From Tribonema minus (Eukaryota > Sar > Xanthophyceae > Tribonematales > Tribonemataceae): a stretch of DNA of 64,000 nt. Positions 1 to 13,670 of the stretch are shown one piece after another. The translations under genes were made by a program, and so were the position numbers. The notes under the pieces are model-generated. The model was not told the DNA's origin and searched no databases. It saw only the letters and a program-made list of their open reading frames with translations. The stretch lies in the NCBI GenBank assembly GCA_017506865.1, contig JAFCMP010000079.1, positions 1,332,253 through 1,396,252 of the forward strand, read 5' to 3'. How positions within the stretch are numbered: position 1 is the first letter of the stretch; each line of letters starts with the position of its first letter.

Positions 1-133
1 AGCGCTCACTGTGGCGGCGACGCTCACAGCGTCTGACCGCTTTCAACCATAAAACACGAGCTGGCAGCGACGCTGACAGCGCGACACCGCTTTCTACACT
101 AAAATCACGAGCTGCAGCAGCAGCAGTGCTCAC
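1..133 (-). repeat. Donor-side copies of an exon edge inside an intron
   Basis: Intron sequence just downstream (minus strand) of the exon that ends at 134. It contains two diverged copies of the exon 3' edge: the exon end reads as GTCGCTGCCACG followed by GTGAGCAC, and similar strings recur near 65-80 and near 5-25, the last again followed by GTGAGCGC. The intervening A/T-richer segment (around 40-62 and 90-112) is also duplicated. This is seen directly. Tandem duplication across the donor site is the inferred cause. Confidence 0.6.
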
Positions 134-2417
134 CGTGGCAGCGACGCGCCCCCCCGCGGGCGCGGTGCGCACGTCCCCCATGCTGACCACCCGGCGCACG
201 AGCCGCACGCCGATGCTGACGCGCGTCGCGCGCTTGGCTGCCGTCGCCGGCCGCGCCTCCGACGCGCTGTCCTTCTCCTCCGTGGCGCTGCTGCTGTCAG
301 CCTTGCTCAGCTCCTCCTCCACGGGGGGCAGCTGCGCCACCGAGCGCGAGCGCGCTCGCCGGTGGCCCATGACCTGCAGCGCGCATGGCGGATTGCGGAA
401 TGGTTCGTCAGAGGGTGGTGGGGTTAGGCTATGCCCTAGTAGTAGTAGTGCGCGCGCTGAGCACGCATGACCTGGCTTGTAACGAAGTGCTGATGGTATG
501 CTGACAACTATTGCTGGGGTTAGGGTTAGCACGCTCGCCGATGGCCGCGCGCCTAATATGTATTATACTGTAGCAAGCGAGATCGTTGGGATTGAACACC
601 TCACGTGCAGTTGCGTCGCGCCACAGAAAAACGGTTTCACTGCAGCATCGCTCAGCTCTTCCGCACCGCGCCCCAGCCTGCTCGCCAGCGGCCTCTATCA
701 CCCGCACGCATCTATACCCTTGTTGTGCTCGAGCCATCGACCAGCCCGATGTTCACAAACGGCAGCCTGACAGTGCGCGAGCGCGCTCTTTCCTCATCAC
801 GCGCAGAATCTGAACGCGTTCAGCAGGCCACGGCGCGCGCGCGCTCTCACCCGCGCCGCCTTGCTGTGCACGCGCGTCTTCTTGTGGTTGATGCCCAGTA
901 TGTCGCGCGCCTTGCGCGGCACGCGCAGGTTGCTGGGCAGTATGGAGTAGCGGTAGGGCGCGGTGCCGTCCAGCTCCCGCACGTCGTACAGCTCGCCCGT
1001 GTCTGCGGCGGCGAGCGGTTGATTAGCGAGCGCGCATGAGCACGGAGGCGCGGGTGTCGGTGGCGCGCGTGATTAATTGAATCAGCAAGCGGGCAGGGTG
1101 GCATTCAGCTCCAGCATATCGTACAGCTCGCCGGTGCCTGCGGCGACAAGTGGTTAATTAGCAAGCGCGCATGAGCGCAAAGGCGCGAGTGTCTGTGGTG
1201 AACACGGTGAGTGAACATAACAAGCGGGCATGACCGTAAAGGTGCAACAGGGGGCTGCGATGGCATGCGCGCTGCGATGAGGCAAGGGGCGCAGTGGTGC
1301 TAGGGGAGTGCAAGCATGTATAAGTGTATCGAAACCTCAAGTGCCTTGGGCGCATTATCGTGTGCATGTTGTGTTGGGTGCTTGTACTTCAGTGTGTGCA
1401 CAGACGCAGAGTGAGGGCCTGCATGCGCGAGACTAGTGCTGATTGCTGCCGCAATCGCCTACAAATCTGAACCAGTTATGAAGAAACACATGGAAGAAAG
1501 CGTGTCACAAAAGGCTTCATGTGCTGATGAAGCGTCAAATCGCAGCTCACCTCTGTTGACGACGGTGTACCCGGTCTGAAACAGAGCAAGCGAAGGCACA
1601 CGGAATGCACAGACAGGAAAGCAGTTGAGCCTTGAGATGCAGTAGGTGTGGCCAACACGTCGGACAAGCGGCTGTACGATTCACAAAGTCACGCTCTCAG
1701 TACAGCACATCGAGGACCATGCAGACAAGTGTCAAGAAAACCGACCAACTCGCCCGCGAGACGTACTGCGCAAGGTGCATGCACTCAGCAAACGGCACCC
1801 AATCGTCTGTATTCACAGATTCTCAGCCGCAGCGCAATGACTCACCTGCAGTGTATCGACGAGCATCTGCTGGTCCAGTCCCAGTATCTTCCTGTTCTCC
1901 ACTACCTTCAGCACACGGGGATCCAGCCATATTTCAGCCAGTTTTTCAATGGGCACCCTGCGTGCACAAGCAACAGCAAGGCTTCATTAGGACCAGCTGC
2001 ACCTGCTTTCAGCACAGGTTTATGCAGCGGACTGACATGACAAGCAAGTGCTGCACAATACTGGCCACTTCACATGGAGCATTCTGAGTTGATGTTGCGC
2101 ATGTTTCGGTGCACAGATTCTGCTGCTTGCCTGTCCACCGCGAAGCCGATGAAGATGGTGCCGTAGGTGAAGGTGGGAGTCCACCCCTTGAGGACGCTGC
2201 TCAGCAGGTCCTCCGGCTTGAACGTGGGTTGCAGGATGACGATGTAGCTGTCCCTGATTTGCTTACCCCACAGCCCCTTGTCCCGCTTCCTGCTGCTCTT
2301 GCGCTTGGAACGATTGCGCCTCGGGGAGCGCCGCTTCGCTCTCTCTGCACTCAGCCTGACCCGCTTTTCGCTTCTGGGAGCGTCGGTGGCCACCATGGTT
2401 GTTGGTGTCTCTGCCAT
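134..2417 (-). CDS. Uncharacterised multi-exon protein, 5' portion (continues past the left edge)
   Basis: I do not recognise the family. Five minus-strand exons fit by splice signal and phase: 2131-2417 (starts ATG at 2415-2417), 1846-1957, 1551-1575, 851-1002 and 134-373. The first intron uses a GC donor (ACAG/GCAAGC); the others are GT-AG. Phases agree at every junction (2, 0, 1, 0). The N-terminus is very basic, with an Arg/Ser/Lys-rich stretch at about residues 14-47 that could be a nuclear localisation or nucleic-acid-binding segment (inference). The middle reads as an ordinary globular domain (for example LAEIWLDPRVLKVVENRKIL, then GELYDVRELDG and a basic HKKTRVHSKAAR). The last visible exon is low-complexity, rich in Ser/Ala/Glu. 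The gene is transcribed away from the kelch gene and its 3' end lies outside the window. The unit could also be two genes, but uninterrupted phase agreement argues for one. Confidence 0.6.
963..1245 (-). repeat. Tandem copies of an exon 5' edge plus acceptor
   Basis: The acceptor-side edge of exon 851-1002 and about 60 bp of its upstream intron (963-1060) recur about 134 bp away at 1097-1197. The copy keeps a CGCCGCAG-like acceptor and reads GTGELYDMLELNAT where the true exon reads DTGELYDVRELDGT, then stops. A third, shorter remnant lies near 1217-1245. The spliced gene does not need these copies. Confidence 0.65.
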
Positions 2418-3880
2418 GTTTTGGGGTTGAAGCTGCAGGACTCACGGAGAATAATCACCGATGCGATGCAGGTGGTGTCACGACTGCTGCACTGCTGCCC
2501 GCTGCTAACACGCTGCTGATACGATTAGCACCAGGCAGTTTCTGTGTGCCTGCTGTCCGTTTGGCCTACAGCGCTGGAGTTACCAAACACTGCTGGCACT
2601 TTCACGAGCAGCTCGTGTGGGCGAGGCCGCTTCAATGCCAGGCGGCGGTTACCCCAAGTGCCAGTGGTTCAACTCGGGCAAACCTGCGGCACAAAAATCA
2701 CACCCAGCGCGTGCTGGGAAGCGATGGTGTCTACAGACTGAGTGGCACGCATCTCCCAACGCAGCTGGGACGTGTATCATGTGGCGCAACAGCTAGCTCT
2801 AGACTAAGAATCACTAGAATCAGCCACTAGTGACCAAAGCCTAGGCGGGGTTGCAGTAGGCAGACCGAGTTAGCGGCAAGAGGTGCATAGCTCTAGCATG
2901 AAACCGCCTGGTAATAGAAAATAGGTGTCTTTCCTGAGGACACACACTACTGCAGCGCGTGAACACACCCACTGGCCCATGGCCATGGTATGCCCGCCTC
3001 GAGGTGTGACAGTCTCAGAAAGTCTGGTATCCGCATTGGGCGTTGCCCTTGGATGATGCTGGACGCAGCGTGACATGACCTCGAGGCTCCCCTGTCGCCT
3101 CTGACTGCAGCAGGCCGACATCAACAACCAGAGCAACAGGCAAGGGGGGGGGGGGGGGAGGGGGCATGAGACCGTGAGTCGCACACTGTGAGGTGGTGGC
3201 ATTGCATGCACCATGTGTTTGATCGCAATCAGATGTGTCATGTCATCAGAAACTTGAGGACGGCCTAGTCGCAGCATCTGATTCACCACCATATGTAGGT
3301 ACAGTACAGTCGCCAATCGTATACAGACGTGGACAAGCAAATGGCTGACGGGACGGTGGTGCGGTATGCGGTTTGATAGTGATAGCGTCCGATCTCAACG
3401 AGCGATGTTAAGGTTCCCTGACAGGCAATACATTTTTCTAAGCATTGCAGTATATTTTTGGGGGAACACTATCTCACTCTTCGCGCCTGACCATAGTTCC
3501 CAAAGTTGCAGGCATAGTGCCTGCAACCATGCACGAGGAAGTATGTGATGAGGAAGTTCAGATGTCTGTGTCTGCTAGCGCATCTGCATCTTGTATTTGG
3601 TGTCAAGGCAGGATCTGTTGACCTAGAGTGAGGTTGGTGATGGGCCACTGATGGCACCAGTGATCAGTAGCAAAAAACATGCTGCATTTCAAATATCCAT
3701 ATGTTGGAGGACCCCCGACAATCTGATGAGATCACCAAGTCTTGTTGATTGCAGCGTCGAGCGAATGAGCGGGCCCTAGATGATTCGTATAATCCTCGAA
3801 GCATTTGTGTCATCAAATAGTGATGCCGCACGCACTGCACGTGCTCAACCATTGCTAGCTGTTGTCTCATCTGGCTCACT
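2418..3880. other. No gene recognised; probable 5' flank of the minus-strand gene
   Basis: No exon chain with consistent splice sites was found on either strand. The stretch next to 2417 is the presumed promoter region of the minus-strand gene. A run of about 13 G interrupted by A lies near 3146-3170. Short open frames here show no recognisable motif. Confidence 0.4.
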
Positions 3881-4046
3881 TACAAGTACTTTTTATTAAT
3901 TCTCGCTCAGGGCGCGAAAAAGCCCAGATGATTGGCATCTAGCTGTAAGGAATCTACATGTCGTATGACAGTCTGAAAGTGTCGCAACGACAACCACTCA
4001 AACGCCGCCGCCGCCAAGTGGCGTCTCGGGGTCCCTACAAGTACTT
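3881..4046 (-). mobile_element. 5'-truncated 3' end of a non-LTR retrotransposon, with target-site duplication
   Basis: About 145 bp nearly identical (a few mismatches) to 60881-61024, which is the 3'UTR plus last codons of the retrotransposon at the right end of the window. The copy is in the same orientation, so the element's sense strand is minus. It is flanked by an exact 11-bp direct repeat, TACAAGTACTT, at 3881-3891 and 4036-4046. Retention of only the 3' end together with a target-site duplication is the classic product of aborted target-primed reverse transcription. The close match implies recent insertion. Confidence 0.85.
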
Positions 4047-7000
4047 AGAGCATGTCCACCGGTGGCAACGTAATCGCCGTCTATGGCGACCCCTTGGAGG
4101 GCCGAGAATTGACGTGTGCACCGAGAATCAGTAAATAGTCGTTGAGCTTGCACTGGCGGCTAACATAACACGCTTCCCCGCAAAAATCTGCACCAGCTGC
4201 GCTTGCTGATGCCCAGCAATTTTGCTCGCAGGACCGCCGTCGCAACATGTTTTGCCAGCGTGCGCTGCTGGTGCAATTTGCAGGTCATTTAGCTCGCTGC
4301 AATTGCCGCAGCCCTATACATGGCGACAATGGGGGTCCAACTTGGATGGCAAGAAAGATAATCGACGCATGACATCAGCCATAGTCGGCGGTAAGTTCGT
4401 GCCGGTGCAGCGGCGCGCCGTGTAACAGCGTCTCTTCATAGCCAACAGGTGCCGCGAGCCAATTAAGTTTGGTGCCGGTGGACACGCTCTTAAGCAACTT
4501 TGGCCTCCTTGCAAATTGTGTCACTGCATCTGATGTTGTGAGGCGTATACATAACCTCACAAAACCGGCACGTTTTGTCAAGTGCACCACAGTCTTCTTG
4601 TATGTGCAACTGCTGCTGAACCCATGTAAGCACCAAGCGAAGCCAAGAAAAATTGTGGCCAATGCAATGAGGGCGCTTCATTGGTGCCCATTCTAAAGGG
4701 TTCCGCCCTCAAGAGGTGGCGTACGAGTCCTGTACGAGTTTTAGTACGAGTGCTTGCGCGAGTAAACAAAACGAGTAATGACTCGCGCCTACCCAACGGT
4801 ATTTTTTTTTTGGTCATAATCGCGCGCAACGAGCTCAGAGTCTCAGACACACGGCTAGAGTGAGAAACTGTGCATGCAGCGTAGTGGTTGAATGCAGCTC
4901 CTGCTTCCATGCAAGAACCTCACCGCCTAAGACGATTGGGTGGTGAGCACAGCCCGGGGGAGGCCTGAAGAGGGCTGGTGAGAGCCTTGCGGGTTTTCGC
5001 CAGAGGAGGAGCCGAGGGGTGGTGCTCGGCAGCGGCCAGCCTGGCTGGGGGACCATGGACCGGCTAGGCTGGAAGGCTGTGGCTGCAGCAGGCACCGGGA
5101 GCTTGCTTTGCTGCCTTGGGCTTCTTGCCACACAGGATCTTTGGGGAGGGTGGTGGTGGCATGGAGCGGCGTTGGCGGAGCAGCCTCGGCTGCCGTCTCT
5201 TTGTCGAAGGAAACTCAGCAGGGGCGGCTCAGGTGATGTTACAAGCAGGCACAGCACGTTATTTCAAGCATCCATCAAGGATCCCACGGCGTGCGGCAGC
5301 CACCCCCTCTGCTGCTGCCGCTGCTAGTTTGAAGTCAGTATTGGCGGCTGGTGTTCCTGAAGCTGGTGTCGTCTTGGCCTACTGTCAGCCTTGTAGATAT
5401 ATACATATCTGTCGTCAGATTTCCCTTGTGTGGAATCAACAAATGATCCAATGATATTTCTGAAATCACACCATTCAGGGCGTTTGGCAGATGCATCAGC
5501 TGAAGGAAAGCTTTTGGACATGTCAACATCTCACGCCACTGCGTGGCTCTGCACTCTGCCGCACCACAGACCAAGTGCTGAGCGCCGGGAGACACTGCAT
5601 GTCTGCTGTCTATCTGGAGGGGGGACCCATGTCGGTGCTGGGGGTTGGGGGGGGCATGGCGCCATGGGAGGGGAATCTGGACGGGACGGTGAGATAGCAT
5701 GCTGTATCGTAATGATGTGCGTATTGTCTTATGCACTGGTGTTGTATCGGAACACCGACCGAATGGTATGCAAAAACACTAGATCTTTGCGACTCGCCTT
5801 CAGGTGTGAGAGGCAGTGTCTGTTCTTGCAGAGAGGGACAGCTGTTTCAAGGCAGTTGCCTCGCAGGCTTTCCTGTACTATACTGGCCCATTATGGTAGC
5901 ATGCGCCACTCGGCATGTCAGGCAAATACTTTGGTGGCAGAGTGTTCATTGCTGACAGTGCGATACACTACACTACATGAATCAAGCAGCCGCACAGCGC
6001 ATTCCACTGAGCCAGGGCTGGCGCCTGAACTGAATCCCTTGCGCCTCCGAGGTTGTGCCAATCAGTAGCTCCGATTGCGCCAGCCAGAGGCCCAACTGAC
6101 CGTGGAGCAACTGGCAGAAGTCGCCATTTTGCTCGCGGTCATTGTTATTGAGTATGTAGTGAGTTTACTTGCGAGTGTTGACTGTGTTAGGGTCCCAATC
6201 AGGATTAGCTCTGGTCTTAACCTTAACCCTAGGGTCCCAATCAGGATAAGCACTGGTCGTACCCTTAATCCTAGCTCTGATGTAAGCGATGCAGGCTCTT
6301 TTCACATATCGTAGAAGCAATACAGGCCCTGTCAGCAGTTGCGCCAGTTGCGGCTTGGCACAATTAGTTTCGCCTGGGCCCAAACCTGAAATCAGTTGAG
6401 CCAAGTTGTTGAAGTTGGGCGCTAAGCACTTCTCAGAGCACAAATGGCATGCCGTTACATTGACACCTCGAATTGAGACAGCGACTACAGGTGCGGCCGT
6501 CACCCCAACAATGCCAAACCTGCAGCTCACTGCTGTCACAAGCTTCCACTCACCGTTAGAGGGGCTGTACCTATCTAGACGTTTGATTACCCTAGGCCAG
6601 CCAGCTGTCACTGAGTTATTAGTTCTTGGCTGATGGACATATTCTTTGACAGAGGGCGGAGGAGCTGCGCACATGTCGTGTAGCCTTGTCCAACCTGGCT
6701 TGCACAGTGCAACCAGGCACGTATTAGTGTACAATGGGTGTGGTGGAGCTCTCGCAGGCAGTATTGACAGCTATGTCAGCTGAAGATAGGGGGGTAGTTG
6801 ACCCTTCTGCAAATGTCACACGAGGCGACTGTCTCCCATGGTCCTCCCACTTAACTGCCCGTTTGCTTGCCCACTCCTGTCATATAGCTGCGGCAGCCTC
6901 TTCGCTACGACCACACCAGGTGGCAGGGCTTCAGTGTCGCCCACTGTCGTGTTGCTGCTATTTCGCTATGTGCGATGCCACGCGCCAGTGACGCGCCGTA

Positions 7001-7289
7001 GCGTCCAAGCCTCAGCGCTCGACATTCATGTAACTGACGACCGCATTGTGCACCTTACATGCTGGTCTCATGTGATGGTGCAAGGTGCCTCGTTGCGCGC
7101 GTCCAACGATTACCTACGGACACGGGAATCTGTCCTCAGTTGAACAGAACAGTTTCTGCATAGAGGCCAGGAAAGTATCACTCTAGGTAGGTATGTTTTG
7201 CACAGACTTTACCTACCTACCTGCCGCAGTTCCGCAGTTGACTGCTGCTGGAGTTGTCACACATGCTCTCGCTTGTGAGTGTGTACTAA
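4047..7289. other. No gene resolved
   Basis: No convincing exon set was found. Noted within it: short TACGAGT repeats near 4724-4775; a GC-rich block at 4930-5320 that is open in several frames without a motif; degenerate telomere-type repeats at 6187-6275, where a TTAGGG-like motif alternates with the phrase GGGTCCCAATCAGGAT, present twice. It should contain the 5' flank, and possibly 5' exons, of the kelch gene. Confidence 0.35.
6187..6275. repeat. Interstitial telomere-like repeat
   Basis: GTTAGGG and AACCCTA motifs in both orientations surround two copies of GGGTCCCAATCAGGAT (about 6190 and 6232). Degenerate, about 90 bp. Confidence 0.5.
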
Positions 7290-10200
7290 ATGGTCTGCGC
7301 TCATGTGCCTCAGATCGACATGCTCAGCAGCCTGGTCGACAGCAGCCCGCGCATAGAGGTCGACAGCCTCAGCATGCCGCGAACAGGTGCGCACGGCGCC
7401 TTTCTAGGGTTAGGGCCTGTGTTGGGGGTCAGACGTTGCGCATTTGCATAAGCAACGCTGGCTGTGCTGTGCTATATGATGTGCTGTATGATGCGTTGAA
7501 TACATGGGTATGCCCAGCAGCTGCAGGCAGTGCTATTGTCGGTGTGCCGCGCCTGGTGTAGGTGTTGTCACACAGCACTGCAGATGGCAGTTGCCGTGGC
7601 ACACGACGATGGCGACAGCGTGTACTGGCAGCGTTTATGACGTGTGTATGCTCACAACAGTGTTGGTGAGCAACTGCGGCAGCATTGCTCAGCATCGATT
7701 CGAGTTGCCCTCAAAAACCGCTGCTTTGCGGGGGGCAACAACTTGTCCCCTGCACCAACTTATTTATGGTGCATCGCTGCCGACATGCGCAAAGCAGCAA
7801 TGCAATCAGATTCAAATACTTCTACTTCAACGCACATGATGCCTGCCCAGTGCGTGACTTCAACTGACAATGCTCTCATATTATTTGCATTCTCGCTGAG
7901 AGGGTGGCGCCGCTTGTAAGTGCGCTTTTCATGTTCCTACGCAGTCACCCATACATGCCCTCCCCCACCCCCCTCCTGCGCTGTGCACCCACCTCCATGC
8001 AGACATGGGCGCCGCGGTGACCAATGCTGCCATGTATCTGGTGGGCGGCTGCGGGCTGTACTCGGACCCAATTCGCGATGGCCTTTTGCTCGTTAACGTG
8101 AGTGCCAGCGCCGCTGTGGATATGCATTGCGAGCGTACGCGCGGCATCGGCGGACACGCACGTGGTGCCGCTTTCGTGTATGCATACTTGTAGTAGATTA
8201 CGCGCCAGTGGTAGGCGGGGGTTGAGTGTTGTCAGAAGCACTCATGTCGCCATGCGCGGACTGCAGGATAGCACCTCGGCTAGCACTGGCAAATACTTCT
8301 GTTGCCTGTAACAGCAGACAGAGGCGGCTCGCTGCCAGGATACCCAGCTCAATGCGTAAGAGACTGTGCCTTCACCGTCCCGTTGGCGCCCCCTGCTCCG
8401 CTGTGGTATGCAGATTGCAGGCTCGCACGCTTCCGCACAGGTCATTGCAGGCTAACCTTCCTGCTTGTCCCTGTTGGCAACGCTCAAGTTGCAGTACTGA
8501 TGCTGCGCAGCGACTCTGTTGAGAGGTATCCAATGCTTGCCTGCATCACAAGCGCCCGCTGTGCCTGCCTGCATTGCTCGACATGCCGACAAGGGTCTGC
8601 GTGCGCTGCAAGAAATACCCCTGCTTTCACAGCCGCTTTTTCCTGCCGTCTGTGTCGGTCAAGTCGCTTCGGCAGGCATACCTTGTGACTCGACGACCTG
8701 TGCCTCTACTTGTGCTGCCTGCTGGACTCCCTCTCTGCGGCTCACAGGACTGTAAGCCATCGGATCTGGTCGACGTTTTTGCGCCCAACTGGACCGCGGC
8801 TGCAAGGCTGCCCTCAGGTGTGTGACAGTGCTCAGCCTCCGTGGATGCGCGCGTCTGATACCGCCGTAAGACTGCGCTGGGACGGCGCCGCGGGCGCGCG
8901 CGTTCGCCACGTGTGCGCGCTGCATGCGCACTGCTGGGAACCGCCATCAAGCTCTGTGCTTCGTCGGCGAACGGCACGGTCAGCGGCGCTCGAGATGTCG
9001 GCATGTGACGACGACAGTCGCCTCTGGGGGCAGCCGTACGGAAGAAATTCTGGGTAGCCAACACCATGACGGTGCTCTAGAGTACTTGGGGATACAGGAT
9101 GACAGCCTGCACGTGTAGTGTCTGGTACGCAGCCCCTGCTTGCATGTGTGCGCAGAGCGCTCAATGGTTCGTCTTCGCGATGCCGTGATACCCCGGACAC
9201 GCAATGAGCACTGTCTCACACACGCGCCCACTTGTCATCGATGCATCGCGCGGGTGCCGTGTCAGCCATGCTGCAGTGCTCCGCGCGTCCCCGCGGAGCG
9301 GCGCGCCGTCGCCTGCCCGTGATGCTCCGTCGCCTGTGTGCAGCTTCGCGCACGGGCGCCACTGTCGATGCATCACGCAGTCGCTGCAGCACGTTGCGCT
9401 GGCGTCGACGGTGCGTCGCCGCGGCGCTGTGCACGGGTGGCGCCTCGGCGTGCTTCTCGCAGGCTTCACATTCCAGCAGCACTCCTCTCATCCTGTGCTG
9501 AGCCATGACCTTGCTCTCCCTTCTCTTCGCGCCGCGCTCGCTCCCAGCGCGGCCGCTGCCGATGCAGTCCACGCAGGGCTTCCACCTGTGCGAGCCCAAG
9601 TACGCGGCGACGACGGGGGTGTTCTGGACGGGGGAGCCGGACCAGGGGATGGGGGGGCCGTGGGCGCAGACGCCGCACGTGGTGGTGGCGGGGGGTATCG
9701 TGAGCGTAGGGGAGGGTATGTATCGGGCGACGGATACCATCGACATACTCCGAGAGGTGAGCGCTTCAAGGGGAGGGGGGGGGGGGGTGACGTAGCGCGC
9801 GCATGTGTAGGTGAGTGGTGGATTGGTTGTACAGCGTGCGTGGGCGAGATGCAGAACGCGCATAGGGGCGCGGGAGGGCGGCGATGGGTAGGTATACGTG
9901 GGCCTTCACGCTGCATACCCATGCACATGGGCGTCGCGGGTCGCGTTGGGACAGCGTCTGCTGGCGCTCTGTTCGCACTTGCTCGTTGTGGTCTAGACAT
10001 ACCCACATGTCTTGTATGTCTAACGGCTTGCACGGAACCCCCCACCGCATCTAACTATACATCACCGTAGTACATCTAACTTTACATCATGGTTGTACAA
10101 GGAGGTACCAGAATGTGTATATTCTACATCCCCGCACCTTGCTGCTAGACTGAAGCCTTCGCCTTTGCTTTCCATCACCACACTTGGAGCGCGCATGTAT

Positions 10201-13200
10201 GCATCATTACATACCTGATGGTTGAATGACATGAGCTGGTACCCGTTCCATGTTGAAGTGGCATGCATACCCCTGGCTCTCTGCGACAGCAACAGCCAGG
10301 CCAGCAACGCTCCGCGCAGGACAGTACCTGCACCTCCAGTCACTGCGTCCCCAATCACTACACGCTCATTCATGTACTCATTCATTCACGCATTCATGAA
10401 TTCATCCATGTGGCGGAACTCCTGTAACAATTCCGCAGGAGGGCGTGACGCAGGCCGGTAAGGTGTCGGTGACAAACGTGCTGGTGCAGCGCCTGCCGCA
10501 GCGGCGCTTCGACATGTTTCATTCATTCATACATTCATTTGCGCATTCATGAATTCATCCACATGATGGAAACCTCAACAGAAGGTCTGACCCTCAACAG
10601 AAGGTCTCGGTCACTCCTCTAACAAATCCAGTATTTGCGTTGCTGCGCGGCGTTCGCAGGAGGGTGTGACGCGGGCTGGCAAGGTGTCGGTGACGAATCT
10701 GCCGGTGCAGCGCCTGCCGCAGCCGCGCTTCGACATGTCGTCGTGCTGCTTCAAGCACATCTGCGTGTTTGCGGGTGGGCAGGTCAACCTGGACGGCTAC
10801 TTCAGGTGCGCACAACTTGCAGTTGTGATGTGGCGAGCTGGCTTTGTGCAGAGCGATGGGTGCGGAGGCCTCGCAACGCCGAACGCCGCGTCAGCTGAGC
10901 ACTGCGTACTTAATCAGAGCACGCTGACGTGTCAGCTTTAGCTGCACGACTGAGCCATGCGCGCTCGTGGACTGATCAGTCCAAAAGCGAATGCTTGAAG
11001 CCTGAGCACTTGAACATTCCGCTTGAAGTTTGGCTCGCTAGGTCGGGCACTGTGATCTCATTGTTTCAGCAGCCGCATGGTGTGTGGAACGGCGAGTGCT
11101 GCGGCTAGATATCAAATCAGGAGCCCTTGTGATGCTGCGTGCTTAGAGTTGCAGCACTTGATCTTGCTGCCTGAAGTTTAATCGTTGACGTGTGGAACGA
11201 CGAGCGCTGGGGCCTGATGTCGGACCACACGCAGTGGGAGCCACAGTGACGCTACGCACTTGAAGTTGCAGCATTTGGAAAGCCTTCCCTACTGTTTGGC
11301 TCCAACTTCAAGGCTCTTGCACCCCCTCGCAACTGCTGCTGCTCGCCGCAGCGACCGCGTCGACGTGTGAAACGGCGAGCGCTGGGGCTGAACGTCGGAC
11401 CACATGCTGTAGGCGCCACAGTGACGCTACACACTTGTACTTGCAGTACTTGAAGTTACAGTTCAGCAAGTTTGTGTTGACGTATGCTGACTAATTGCAC
11501 ACAATCGCTGCTGCACGCTGCAGCGACCGCGTGGACGTGTGGAACGGCGAGCGCTGGGGCTGGACGTCGGACCACACGCTGTCGGAGGCGCGCTTTGGCA
11601 TGGGCACGGCGTCGCTGGAGATGGCCCTGGCGGACGGCGTGGTGCACATGGTGGGGTTCTTTGCGGGGGGCGTCGGGCGCGCGGGCAACCTGTTTCTGGT
11701 GGACCTGTACGACTTTGCCAGCGACAGGTGAGAGGGGGGAGGGTAGGGGCGGGCGTAGGGGCGGGGCTGCGTTGTGAAGAGCATGCGGCCGCTTTACTGA
11801 TGGCTGTCTTTGAGGCAATGGATTGATGGCCGTGCGGCGACTCGTTGCTAACTGGCCTCTACGACTGTGTCAGCATTTTGTCAGCAACAGCGAGAGGGGG
11901 TCGGGTGGGGGAGGGGGGTAGGAGTGTAGCGGAGTGCGCTGGTGGAGTGCGAAGCGCTTAACACAGCTCAGCGGCTTGGCCTAACACTGCAATGCTCAGC
12001 GATTTGTGCTTTGCACACCCGGGCGTCGCATGTGTGCTGCAATCGCGAGGCAGAAGCCGAGCTTGGCATGGCACCTGTGTCTTTTGTGGTATCATATACT
12101 GTATCATGTACGGCTGTATCAATGTCTTAGCACTGGTATGGGTGCAGGTTCCCCAGTGCGTGTTGCAATGGCACATTGCGCCAGAGAACGAGCCGCTGTG
12201 GAAGCAATCATGCCGAGGTGCTTTGTACCGGACACAGTTCAAGCAAATAAACAGAACTGGAGGGCGTGCTGCACCGTGCTTAAACATGCACCAAGACGCC
12301 AGCAGTCATATACCACCAATGTCCACCACTTCCTTTTCGACACCAACTCCTAAGAACATTGATGATCGTGAAGTGTACAAAGTACCAAGGGTGTAGCTTG
12401 CATTGCGTTTGCAAGACTTGTCAGCCATGCGTGCAAAAGACATGAGCTAGCGTGCACTGCCGCGGATTCACAGGTGGCTGCCGCGCATATACCTACCCAC
12501 GGTGCGGGGGAAGTGCTCAGGCGTCACGCTGGGCATCGACGCAGCCATGTTCATTGCGGACACCGGCGAGGTGGACGTCTTCAACTCCACGTCGCTGTGC
12601 TGGACGTCCTACAAGGTGCGTCACTTGAAGTTTGTGGGTGTGAATCGCGAATGCCGAGCAACTGCATTTGCTCGTACATGCGCGTGCTGAAGGCCCTCAC
12701 CGGTGCATCGTCCTTGTGGAGAGTCGATGTAGCACTTCTTCATCAGAGAAGTTATCCTACGCCCAAGCATAGTTCACCCAATGCGTGCAACATCAGCCGA
12801 CGCAGCGCAGCCACAGTGCAGCCCGCCCCTCAGTGTTTAGATGCTCGAGCACAACACCCAACTGTTTCTGCATTCCAACTTCAACTTGAACATCACCGAA
12901 ACCGCTGCTCCCGGTGATGCCCAGCCTCCCATTTCATCTGCAAGCTCTCACTGAGTGACGTGACACCAACTTCAACTCCAACCTCAACCATAACCCGCAG
13001 CAGCACTGCGCCCGGCGACGCTCAGCGCCGCCACCGTACTCCCCCCTCTCTCTGCGCGCACGCCAACAGCTGGACGGCATCGCCCTCGGCGCGGTGGCGG
13101 CGGGCGCGCGCCGCAGTGGTACCTTGACCCCGACGCGAGCGGCGCGGCACCAACTTCAACTCCAACTTCAATAGATGCGCTGCGCCTGGCGATGCTCAAC

Positions 13201-13634
13201 ACTGTCCAACTTTGCCCCCTCTCTGTGCGCGCCGACAGCTGGACGGCATCGCACTGGGCGCGGTGGCGGCGGGGCGCGCGCCGCAGTGGTACTTTGACCC
13301 CGACGCCACGGCGGGCGGCGGCAGCGGCTACTACCGCTCCGGCGGGGGGGCGCCGGAGGGGCTGGCGTACGTGGCCGGGGGCATCTGGGGGGCGGCGCAC
13401 GGGCTGAGCAGCCAGCTGACGGAGCTAACGTGAGTGGCGCGTCGCGAGGCATTTAAGTGTATGTTGAGGTTGATGGGAGTTGAAGTTTGGAGGTGGAGCT
13501 GAGCGTTGCGTCTCTTGGGTAGTGGGCGCTTGCTTGTGAGGGGGGTGTTGAAGCATGCAGGTTTGACGCATCCGCTGGAGGCCCCTATATACCACCGCAG
13601 GCAGGAGGGGGCGGTGGGTGGGGCAAAGGCTGGG

Positions 13635-13670
<36 letters not shown>

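Noticed and set aside
4930..5320. H1-like Lys/Ala-rich gene on the minus strand
   Set aside because: One short KKPKAAKQAPG-like phrase followed by a stop; no globular domain and no exon structure.
9204..10070. Plus-strand open frame of about 288 codons overlapping kelch exon 9548-9756
   Set aside because: Different frame from the kelch blade, which has splice sites and conserved GG turns; the long frame is a GC-composition artefact.
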